Of a DNA stretch of 23,610 nt, positions 1 through 6,017 are shown in pieces. The stretch is taken from positions 1 through 23,610 of the forward strand of contig CAXYYO010000047.1 of assembly GCA_964293305.1 (NCBI GenBank), written 5' to 3'. A program made the translations under genes and the position numbers. The notes beneath the pieces were generated by a model. That model saw only the letters and a program-made list of their open reading frames with translations, did no database searches and was not told the origin of the DNA. Each line of letters begins with the position of its first letter. The stretch's first letter is position 1. The stretch comes from CALAGJ01 sp964293305 (lineage in GTDB: Bacteria; Bacteroidota; Bacteroidia; Chitinophagales; Chitinophagaceae).

Positions 1-452
1 ACTGCTGCAAGCTTTTTAAAATATAGAGTATCAGTTAGCTTATTATAAATGGCATCAGCAAATGGGTTTATCGTAATAATTGGTTTGTCGGTTTCTAATG
101 CTAATTCATCAATCGAGAACCATTTTTTACTTATGTAAAAACTGGAATTAATGGTTTGAAAAAAATAAAGATTATCTTGAACTGTGCAGATAAAAGATAA
201 CTTCTTTAGGTCGTCTTTAACTATCTGATTGTAATTGACAGAATCTATATCGTTTTGAATAAAATCCAATATAAACCCTGATTTTGAAAAATTTGTAAGT
301 TGATAGAGTTCTTCATCTTCAATAAGTGTTGCTGGATTATACTCAACTCCATTTAAAGTCAAATTAGCCGTTTCGTAAATCTCCGATTCGGTCTCAATGA
401 CTCTGAAAATATTCTGTTTTCTTTTTACTTTTCCGTATATATAATTCGCCAT
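1..452 (-). CDS. kwaB: Kiwa protein KwaB-like (DUF4868), N-terminal part, runs off window
   Basis: An open frame of 150 codons without a stop starts at the ATG at 452-450 and leaves the window at position 1, so only the N-terminal part is seen. It begins 4 nt after the stop of the membrane-protein gene upstream, as expected for a two-gene unit. The visible part is soluble, with no signal peptide or membrane segment. Its later half has a phenylalanine/glutamine strand (LYFFQTINSSFYISKK, about residues 97-112) and ends in DTLYFKKLAA, a pattern I associate with DUF4868 proteins such as KwaB, the DNA-binding effector of the Kiwa anti-phage system. Identification rests on that pattern plus the KwaA-like neighbour and the defence context. 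The remaining domain, which would settle it, lies outside the window. Confidence 0.6.
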   Translation of the reverse strand, partial: MANYIYGKVKRKQNIFRVIETESEIYETANLTLNGVEYNPATLIEDEELYQLTNFSKSGFILDFIQNDIDSVNYNQIVKDDLKKLSFICTVQDNLYFFQTINSSFYISKKWFSIDELALETDKPIITINPFADAIYNKLTDTLYFKKLAA

Positions 453-456
453 TTCG

Positions 457-981
457 TTATAGTTCAATAAATGTATAGTTGTTAATTCTTCTTAGGTTTT
501 CAAATTCATCATCTCCTGGCGTTTTCAATTGCTTTTTTGTAATCAAAAATATTTTGACATTACCTGAAGTTTTTATAAAGTAAAAGTGATATCCAAAAAG
601 CAAAAATATTGGATTAAAATAAAGTGTTTGCGATAAGAATGTGAAAATGTAAATAATCAAGAAAACCACAATTAATGTCGAAGTGTCTTCTACTCCTAAT
701 GATACAAAAAAATACCCTAAGTAAGTTGGTAGGAAATTATTATTGGCTAACTCAATTTCTTTTACCGAACTACTTTGTAATCTATCTTTTGGTAACTTAA
801 TTGCAATCAAAAAGCTAAGTGCAGTGAATATAATTGGCACTAATGCAAAAATCAACCAAGAGTAATATATGTTATAGTCAGTCAAAAAATTAAACCTGTA
901 TTTTTCCTTAACAAGAAATACAACAACTATCAACCAAGTTGAATTGAAAGCTAAAAATAGTTGATATAAATATTTCATCAT
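457..981 (-). CDS. kwaA: Kiwa protein KwaA-like, four-helix membrane protein
   Basis: Small integral membrane protein of 174 residues. Hydrophobic segments lie at about 6-24, 41-62, 82-97 and 101-121, followed by a semi-hydrophobic stretch with FNPIFLLFGYHFYFI (122-136) and a polar tail with LITKKQLKTPGDDEF. The helix number, length and the FGYHFY/LITKK tail fit KwaA, the membrane sensor of Kiwa, which is known to work with the DUF4868 protein KwaB; the next gene downstream looks like KwaB. Two adjacent Met codons make 981 or 978 possible starts. It begins 5 nt after the stop of the MNT-HsdS fusion, so it is probably co-transcribed with the restriction-modification genes and has no room for its own promoter. 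Another small defence-associated membrane protein remains possible. Confidence 0.62.
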   Translation of the reverse strand: MMKYLYQLFLAFNSTWLIVVVFLVKEKYRFNFLTDYNIYYSWLIFALVPIIFTALSFLIAIKLPKDRLQSSSVKEIELANNNFLPTYLGYFFVSLGVEDTSTLIVVFLIIYIFTFLSQTLYFNPIFLLFGYHFYFIKTSGNVKIFLITKKQLKTPGDDEFENLRRINNYTFIEL

Positions 982-986
982 TTGGT

Positions 987-2492
987 TTATAAATTTACTC
1001 TTACTTCTCCACTCATTAATTTAGGCAATAGGGTATCTCTTGTTTTCACAAGATTTCTCAATTGTCTGTGGTTTAAAAATATTTTGTTTACAATCTCTTT
1101 CGCTTGTTTTGTAAATTCAGCTACATTGGTTTTATCAGGTTCGGGAAATTCAAAGGTTGGTATTGCTTGCTTACTTAAATGCAAAACTGTTGAACCGTTT
1201 GCACAACCTTCGCAATGGCTTTTAAATTCCCTTGTTCGCATTAAGAAATAGAGAAACTCTATAGAAATCGAATCTACTTTTGAAATGACTTTTACAATAT
1301 CCATTGAAATTGTCATAGTTTCAAAATTGGGATTTGAAATAACCAGTGCAGGATTTCCGATTACTTCTGCATCTTGTGTAATGTCGGTATGAGCAACAAT
1401 TAAATCACCCTCAACAACTTCTTGCTTTTCTTTAAACTTACCTGTGAATTCTTTAAAACCATCAATGCTAAATCCACCGTTTCTATCAAAACTTTTTAGA
1501 GAAACCATTCCAACTTTTGAAGGACTTAATTCCGAACTTTTATAAGAAACACCATTGATGCACTCAACATAATTACCCAACTCAACATACTTGTTTTCCT
1601 CATTAGTCATTGGGAAATAACTTCTAAAAAGTGTTTCAGTTAATTGCTCTAAGGTTTTATTTTGACGGTTTAATAAGTCAATTTTATTATCTAGACTTCG
1701 AAGTGTTGAGACAATAACAGTTTGTTCTTTAAAGGGTGGAAATGCAACTTCTAGGTTTTTTAATCCAATGATTGTTAATGCTTTTTGAGCAGAGCCAATC
1801 ATTGTAGATTCTAATCTTTGTTGACCTATTGAAGAATTAAAATAATAAACTAGAAAGTTTGATGAAATTTCTGAATCAAAATTTTTAAACCAAATTAAAT
1901 TCCCATCTTTAAAATAGAAATCTCCATCATTATTTACGCAATATGGAATTCCCGCTCTTTCTCCAACTGCTGAAATTAAAATATCCCCATTTTTGGGTGC
2001 TCCAAATTTTTCTTTAATCTCATAAAACTTTTCTTTTGTAATGAATAGGTCAATTGAAATATCATCACCTTGTGCTTTTTCAATAATCTCTTTTGAGCGG
2101 TAAAAGGGAATACCAGAAGCAACATAATCTGAAAAGAAAATTCTTTTACTAGAAGTAATATCTGCAATATCGCCTAATTTGAATTCTTTCCACCTACTAT
2201 ACAACTCAATTCCCACACGTTTAATGTGGTCTTTTAAGGCAGGTTCTTTTATAGTATGGTAGTTTATCAAATCAATTTTATGAGTAATTCCTTTTTCTTC
2301 AAACGCCACACTCATTGCAATAATATCATCGGTGTTTAGGTCTTGTCCTTTTATAGCAATATCAATATCGCTGTCGGGGCGGTAATTGCCTTTGGCTCTG
2401 CTACCAAACACAAGGGCTTTGTCCACATTTGAGTGTTCCTCAAAAACGGCTATCAGTTTATCAATAATATGTTGCTCTAATCCAAATTTCAT
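987..2492 (-). CDS. hsdS: Fusion: MNT nucleotidyltransferase domain + type I restriction specificity subunit (HsdS)
   Basis: 501 residues in two parts. Residues 1-98 form a minimal nucleotidyltransferase of the MNT/HI0073 type: G30-S31 followed after ten residues by D42-x-D44, in the segment GSRAKGNYRPDSDIDIAI, and a third acid at D74 (HKIDLI). From about residue 101 (WKEFKLGDIADI) a full HsdS follows: target-recognition domain 1, a conserved helix with SLDNKIDLLNRQNKTLEQL, target-recognition domain 2 (starting near YVELGNYVECINGVSY), and a closing helix ending LLPKLMSGEVRV. Both spacer helices are present, so the specificity half looks complete and should direct the methyltransferase to a bipartite site. 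The start overlaps the stop of the HEPN-type gene by 4 nt (ATGA). Separate NTase and HsdS genes are the usual state; here the two are one continuous frame with no internal stop. Confidence 0.9.
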   Translation of the reverse strand: MKFGLEQHIIDKLIAVFEEHSNVDKALVFGSRAKGNYRPDSDIDIAIKGQDLNTDDIIAMSVAFEEKGITHKIDLINYHTIKEPALKDHIKRVGIELYSRWKEFKLGDIADITSSKRIFFSDYVASGIPFYRSKEIIEKAQGDDISIDLFITKEKFYEIKEKFGAPKNGDILISAVGERAGIPYCVNNDGDFYFKDGNLIWFKNFDSEISSNFLVYYFNSSIGQQRLESTMIGSAQKALTIIGLKNLEVAFPPFKEQTVIVSTLRSLDNKIDLLNRQNKTLEQLTETLFRSYFPMTNEENKYVELGNYVECINGVSYKSSELSPSKVGMVSLKSFDRNGGFSIDGFKEFTGKFKEKQEVVEGDLIVAHTDITQDAEVIGNPALVISNPNFETMTISMDIVKVISKVDSISIEFLYFLMRTREFKSHCEGCANGSTVLHLSKQAIPTFEFPEPDKTNVAEFTKQAKEIVNKIFLNHRQLRNLVKTRDTLLPKLMSGEVRVNL

Positions 2493-2944
2493 TCGGTGTC
2501 GTTTGGGTTAAAAAGGTTCTTCTCTTCATTTATCTGCTCTAACCTAAGCCGTGTTTCTAACTGAATAAACAAACCGTGGTAAGTATCTAAAATATTTTCG
2601 GCAATATCGTCTGCGGTTTCGCCATCGTAACTGTGAGAACTTAAGTCACGAGATTTTTTCATTGCTTTCCACACTTCATCACCTTTAATGATGCCATCTG
2701 CCAAAGCTTGCTCAATAATTACATTAGGCCCGCCATTATCGTTTGGTCTTTTGTGGTGTCGCAAATAATCTTGCAAAGTTTTCCAAGCCAAATCAAAAGT
2801 AAATTCAAAGCCTTGTATCAATCCTTGTTGCTCCAAATCGGAAAGGTCTCTTTCTTCTGCCAAAGCCACAGCTTCGCCAAGCCTTGCTAATGCTTTACGG
2901 TAATTGTTAAACCGCTGTATCCAGCGTATATCTTCGTTAGACAT
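2489..2944 (-). CDS. HEPN-type nucleotidyltransferase substrate-binding protein (HI0074 family), HepT-like
   Basis: All-helical, 151-residue protein of the HI0074 family, which pairs with minimal nucleotidyltransferases. The helical core (IQGFEFTFDLAWKTLQDYL, about 43-61) is typical. Residues R99 to Y106 (RDLSSHSY) give the pattern R-x4-H-x-Y, which in HepT toxins is the RNase site, with the tyrosine being the residue AMPylated by the MntA antitoxin. Its expected partner domain is the N-terminus of the next gene. It overlaps hsdM by 8 nt and the MNT-HsdS gene by 4 nt, so translation of all three is probably coupled. Whether it is an active RNase or only a substrate-binding subunit cannot be judged from sequence. 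Family assignment is firm; the toxin role is inference. Confidence 0.85.
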   Translation of the reverse strand: MSNEDIRWIQRFNNYRKALARLGEAVALAEERDLSDLEQQGLIQGFEFTFDLAWKTLQDYLRHHKRPNDNGGPNVIIEQALADGIIKGDEVWKAMKKSRDLSSHSYDGETADDIAENILDTYHGLFIQLETRLRLEQINEEKNLFNPNDTE

Positions 2945-4574
2945 TGACAGGTAATTTTATTTTAGATAAATTTTCAGCAATCTTTTTGTTCAAATCTGCT
3001 TCTTCTGCAATTTGTTTTTCCAGTTCTGCTTTCAAAGATGTAAAGCGCTCTACAAAATCAAAATCATCTTCTTCGTCCGCCAAACCTACATATCTGCCTG
3101 GGGTTAAAACATAATTGAGTTTGGCCACTTCTTCAATCGTTGCTACTTTGCAAAAGCCTGCTACGTCTTGGTAATTACCGTCTGGGTTTCTCCAGTTGTG
3201 GTATGTATTTGCTATTAGTTCAACGTCTCCCTCTTTTTCTATCCCTTCCTTTTTTAAGAAATATTCTTTATCGGTTAATTCTCTGTTTTTTCTGTTTATT
3301 AAAACGCCCATATTTCTTGCATCAATAAATAGGATTTCCTTTTCACGTTTTCTAAAACCTCCGCTGGTTTTGTTTCTTGATAGAAACCATAAGCAAGCTG
3401 GAATTTGCGTATTTAAGAATAGTTTGGTTGGTAGGTTTACAATACAATCCACTAAGCCTTTTTCTACCAATGCTTTTCTTATTTCTCCTTCGCCTGTTGT
3501 GTTGGTAGTCAAAGCACCTTTAGACAAAACAAAACCTGCTTGCCCTGTTGGTGCTAAGTGATATAAGAAATGTTGTATCCAAGCGTAATTTGCGTTTCCT
3601 GTTGGTGGTGTTAGCTTTTCGCCCAATACCTTCCATCTTGCATCATCACGCAATAATTCACCACTCCAATCGCTATCGTTAAACGGTGGATTGGCAATAA
3701 TATAATCGGCTTTCAAATCTTTGTGAGCATCATTCAAAAAAGAACCTTCGTTGTTCCATTTTACATTACTGCTGTCAATACCACGAATAGATAAATTCAT
3801 TTTTGCCAAACGCCAAGTTGTTTGGTTGCTTTCTTGTCCGTAAATAGAAATTCGGTCAGTAGCATTTAATGCTATGCCGACCTTTCCTTTTTTCTTAAAA
3901 TTATCTTGATGTGATTTAATAAACTTTTCGCTTTGTACAAACATACCTCCGCTACCACAACAGGGGTCGAAAACTCGTCCTTCATAAGGTTCAAGCATTT
4001 CAACCAATAATTTCACAACGCTTTGCGGTGTGTAAAACTGTCCGCCTTTTTTGCCTTCTGCCAAAGCAAATTCTCCCAAGAAAAACTCAAATACTTGACC
4101 TAATAAATCTTTACTTTGTGCTTCTTTTGTTCCCAAAGTTGCCGAACCTACAAGATTTACAAGTCCGCCCAAACTGGCTTTGTCCAGTTTTTCTTGTGCA
4201 AATACTTTTGGTAAAACGCCACGCAAAGAAGGATTGTCTTTTTCAATAGCGTCCATTGCATCGTCAATGTCTTTGCCAATGGTCGGCTGTGTTGCTCTGC
4301 CTTGTATGTAAGTCCAACGAGCCATAACAGGCACAAAAAATATTTTCTCTGCCAAATATTCGTTTTTGTCCTCGGGGTCTGCACCTTCACTTTTTAGAGC
4401 AACTAATTTTTGATATTGTTCTTCAAAAGCGTCTGATATGTATTTCAAGAATATTAAACCTAAAGCAACGTGTTTATATTCGGCAGCATCCATATTTTTA
4501 CGGAGCTTATCGGCTGCTTTCCAGAGTTTTTTCTCCAAAGGTTCTTCCTGTTCTGTCTTTGCTGTTTTAGCCAT
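2937..4574 (-). CDS. hsdM: Type I restriction-modification DNA methyltransferase subunit HsdM
   Basis: 545-residue adenine-N6 methyltransferase subunit of a type I system. The N-terminal helical domain (about 14-170, with KLWKAADKLRKNMDAAEYKH) is the HsdM_N fold. The catalytic domain shows GGQFYTPQSVVKLLVE (178-192), the AdoMet-binding DPCCGSGGMF (203-212) and the catalytic motif NPPF (295-298). Length is normal. It is the first gene of the minus-strand operon, followed by the HEPN protein and the HsdS fusion. M and S subunits together methylate; cleavage would need HsdR, which is not in this window. The start at 4574 is preceded by a plausible Bacteroidota promoter. Confidence 0.97.
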   Translation of the reverse strand: MAKTAKTEQEEPLEKKLWKAADKLRKNMDAAEYKHVALGLIFLKYISDAFEEQYQKLVALKSEGADPEDKNEYLAEKIFFVPVMARWTYIQGRATQPTIGKDIDDAMDAIEKDNPSLRGVLPKVFAQEKLDKASLGGLVNLVGSATLGTKEAQSKDLLGQVFEFFLGEFALAEGKKGGQFYTPQSVVKLLVEMLEPYEGRVFDPCCGSGGMFVQSEKFIKSHQDNFKKKGKVGIALNATDRISIYGQESNQTTWRLAKMNLSIRGIDSSNVKWNNEGSFLNDAHKDLKADYIIANPPFNDSDWSGELLRDDARWKVLGEKLTPPTGNANYAWIQHFLYHLAPTGQAGFVLSKGALTTNTTGEGEIRKALVEKGLVDCIVNLPTKLFLNTQIPACLWFLSRNKTSGGFRKREKEILFIDARNMGVLINRKNRELTDKEYFLKKEGIEKEGDVELIANTYHNWRNPDGNYQDVAGFCKVATIEEVAKLNYVLTPGRYVGLADEEDDFDFVERFTSLKAELEKQIAEEADLNKKIAENLSKIKLPVNV

Positions 4575-4609
4575 TATTGTCTTTTAATATATTATTCGTT
4601 TTTAGGTCG

Positions 4610-4644
4610 TAAAGTTAGTTTTTTAAAACCTGTTATTGTCAAAA
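4610..4644 (-). promoter_or_regulatory. Candidate promoter of the hsdM-hsdS-kwaAB operon
   Basis: On the minus strand TAACTTTA (4617-4610) matches seven of eight positions of the Bacteroidota -7 box TAnnTTTG, with TTTTG (4644-4640) 22 nt upstream as a -33 element. The hsdM ATG lies 36 nt further on. All five downstream genes are packed without space for other promoters, so this would drive the whole defence operon. Confidence 0.35.
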
Positions 4645-4707
4645 GTTGCCGTCAAAGTGTCAACCGTCCACTTGTCGGGTGGTGGGTGGGCTTTGGGTGC
4701 GGTTGGG

Positions 4708-4769
4708 CAAAATTAAATGTGCTGCAAAAGCGTTGGCTTGTGTGGCAGCTTGCAGCTCTTTTAATTTTG
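4708..4769. repeat. Nested inverted repeat (10 bp outer stem, 7 bp inner stem)
   Basis: Outer arms caaaattaaa / tttaattttg are perfect over 10 bp. They enclose 3-nt spacers on each side and inner arms gctgcaa / ttgcagc, perfect over 7 bp, with a 22-nt loop holding agcgttggc. No T-tract follows immediately on either strand, so it is not a typical intrinsic terminator; a folded recombination site or RNA element is possible. Confidence 0.6.
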
Positions 4770-4993
4770 TGAAGCGTTGGCAATTTGCCGTCTGTTGTCA
4801 GCACGAAAGTTGATGTCTAGCACGGTCGCCCTGCCATTTCCGCTAACATTTAAATAAACGCAAGTTCCCCCGTTTATTTTAAAAACATGCGTTTATTTCT
4901 GTTTATATCTGCTGCCTTTTTGGTGGCCCTAAAATTTAGTCTATGGTTCATAAAGTATTTCTAATATTAAATCATATTGTAAAAATATTAGTT

Positions 4994-5443
4994 TTATAAA
5001 TCCAAACTATCCAAAGGGCTTTTTATTTGGTCAAAGCCCTTTGTAGTTACATGAGTGTAAATTTCAGTGGTTTTGCTGCTTTCGTGACCCAACAAGACCT
5101 GTATATAACGCAAATCTGTTCCATTTTCCAAAAGGTGAGTGGCAAAACTGTGACGCAAGTCATGTACGTTTATCTTTTTTTTGATACCTACTTTTTGACA
5201 TATTTCCCCAAAAAATGCCTGTATGCTTCGGGCAGCATATTTTCCACCATTTTGTCCTTCAAATAAGTATTGTTTAGGCCTATATTCCTTAAAATACTCC
5301 CTCAATATTTCTATGGTTTTAATGGATAGCAAAGTGTAACGGTCTTTTTTACCTTTGCCTTGCTCTACTTTTATTTGCTTACGCTCTGAGTCGATGTCTT
5401 TCTGATTATTGACATAGATTGCTTTGTCGTGCCTCCTCGCCAT
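4994..5443 (-). pseudogene. Truncated tyrosine recombinase (XerC/D-like integrase), 5' part lost
   Basis: 149-residue remnant of a tyrosine site-specific recombinase. It keeps the end of the catalytic domain: the beta-hairpin lysine region (QGKGKKDRYTLL, about 28-39), H94-x-x-R97 (HDLRHSFATHL), H120 (LLGH) and the nucleophile Y129 (TEIYTH). Missing are the N-terminal core-binding domain and the first catalytic arginine (the usual GLR-x-SE region), so it should be inactive. Family-like sequence starts at about residue 15 (DIDSERKQIKV); the first 14 residues are read from a dispersed repeat that lies across the breakpoint. A usual full-length enzyme is about 300-400 residues. It marks past mobile DNA at the edge of the defence island. 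Confidence 0.8.
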
Positions 5444-5447
5444 GATG
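5416..5447. repeat. Dispersed small repeat, copy 1 (attgctt-cgtcgtgcctcctcgc type)
   Basis: The segment from agattgctt (5416-5424) through gtcgtgcctcctcgc to catgatg (5447) matches, from memory, a dispersed repeat of the form CGTCATTGCGAGGAGGCACGA-AAGCAATCT on the other strand, found in many copies in Bacteroidota and other bacterial genomes. It covers the false N-terminus of the integrase remnant. Confidence 0.55.
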
Positions 5448-5477
5448 CAGAGGAGTTGAGTTTCCTCCCAATAATGT

Positions 5478-5504
5478 AGATTGCTTCTTTTCTTCGCTTT
5501 GATG
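5478..5504. repeat. Dispersed small repeat, copy 2 (degenerate)
   Basis: Ten bases, tagattgctt, at 5477-5486 repeat those at 5415-5424, 62 bp apart in the same orientation. The continuation cttttcttcgctttgatg resembles the variant GATTGCTTC-GCTTCGCTCGCAATG in degraded form. Close by, gccc-gta-gggc (5522-5532) forms a small hairpin. Confidence 0.35.
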
Positions 5505-5677
5505 GAGCCTGCATCTTCATTGCCCGTAGGGCGAAAAATCCAACTCTTTTCTTTGAAATATTAAATTATCAATTTTATGTTGAAAGATTTTTGGGAATAT
5601 TCAACTTGAAAGACAACTATTGATTGGCTTTTATGTAATATAACAATATTCTATTTTTTTCCTTTTTGTGAAGCACA

Positions 5678-5685
5678 TAATTTTG
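5678..5685 (+). promoter_or_regulatory. Candidate -7 box of the DUF3467-VWA unit
   Basis: TAATTTTG is a perfect TAnnTTTG match 12 nt before the ATG at 5698. A TTG at the usual -33 distance is not obvious. If used, the transcript would have a very short 5' leader. Confidence 0.35.
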
Positions 5686-5697
5686 TAAAAAAATATC

Positions 5698-6015
5698 ATG
5701 TCAGATCAACAACAACCCACCAATAATCAACTAAACATTGAAATAAGTGAGGAAGTAGCAGAAGGCTCTTACGCCAATCTAGCAATCATAACCCACAGCC
5801 ATGCCGAGTTTGTCATAGACTTTGTAAATGTAATGCCCGGCACACCAAAAAGTAAGGTGAAAAGCCGTATTATTTTTACACCTATGCATGCTAAAAGGTT
5901 TTTGAAAGCATTGGAAGATAATGTACAGCGCTATGAAGGGAATCATGGCCGCATACAAGATTTGGAACAGGTAGAAATACCTTTTAATTTCGGTGGCCCT
6001 GTGGCTCAAGCTTAA
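5698..6015 (+). CDS. DUF3467 family protein
   Basis: 105-residue soluble protein of the DUF3467 family, function unknown. The family pattern is clear: an N-terminal flexible Gln/Asn-rich start, then SEEVAEGSYANLAIITHS, EFVIDFVNVMPG, KSRIIFTPMHAKRFLKAL and a last segment ending in IPFNFGGP. The predicted fold is a small beta sheet with a helix. Length is normal for the family. The VWA-domain gene begins only 2 nt after its stop, so the two are co-transcribed and may act together, but nothing in the sequence gives a biochemical role. Confidence 0.88.
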   Translation: MSDQQQPTNNQLNIEISEEVAEGSYANLAIITHSHAEFVIDFVNVMPGTPKSKVKSRIIFTPMHAKRFLKALEDNVQRYEGNHGRIQDLEQVEIPFNFGGPVAQA

Positions 6016-6017
6016 CT

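Larger units (their letters stand above)
4575..4993. other. Gene-free, G+C-richer stretch with nested hairpin and inverted repeats (cassette-junction-like)
   Basis: No credible gene lies here. About 4650-4850 is clearly richer in G and C than the flanks. A nested hairpin is visible: caaaattaaa (4708-4717) pairs with tttaattttg (4760-4769), and inside it gctgcaa (4721-4727) pairs with ttgcagc (4750-4756). The decamer aagcgttggc occurs twice as a direct repeat (4728-4737 and 4772-4781). Further on, aaataaacgc (4852-4861) is inverted against gcgtttattt (4889-4898), with a third partial copy, cgtttattt, at 4871-4879. The layout resembles structured tails between gene cassettes in environmental Bacteroidota, but that comparison is from memory and no function is established. 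Confidence 0.5.

Noticed and set aside
982..1251. Plus-strand open frame of 89 codons
   Set aside because: Lies antisense inside the hsdS fusion gene, has no family-like pattern and overlaps a well-supported gene entirely.
3196..3561. Plus-strand open frame of 121 codons inside hsdM
   Set aside because: Antisense shadow of hsdM; rich in Phe/Leu/Ser as expected from the reverse of a coding sequence.
4708..4769. Nested hairpin as an intrinsic terminator of the integrase remnant
   Set aside because: No T-tract follows the stem on the minus strand, and the loop is long, so termination is not the best reading.
4470..4772. Plus-strand open frame of 100 codons crossing the hsdM start into the gene-free block
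   Set aside because: Starts antisense inside hsdM and continues in a hairpin-rich region; no recognisable domain and implausible composition.
5579..5605. gttgaa / ttcaac inverted repeat upstream of the DUF3467 gene
   Set aside because: Only 6 bp with a 15-nt loop in A+T-rich sequence, likely by chance.
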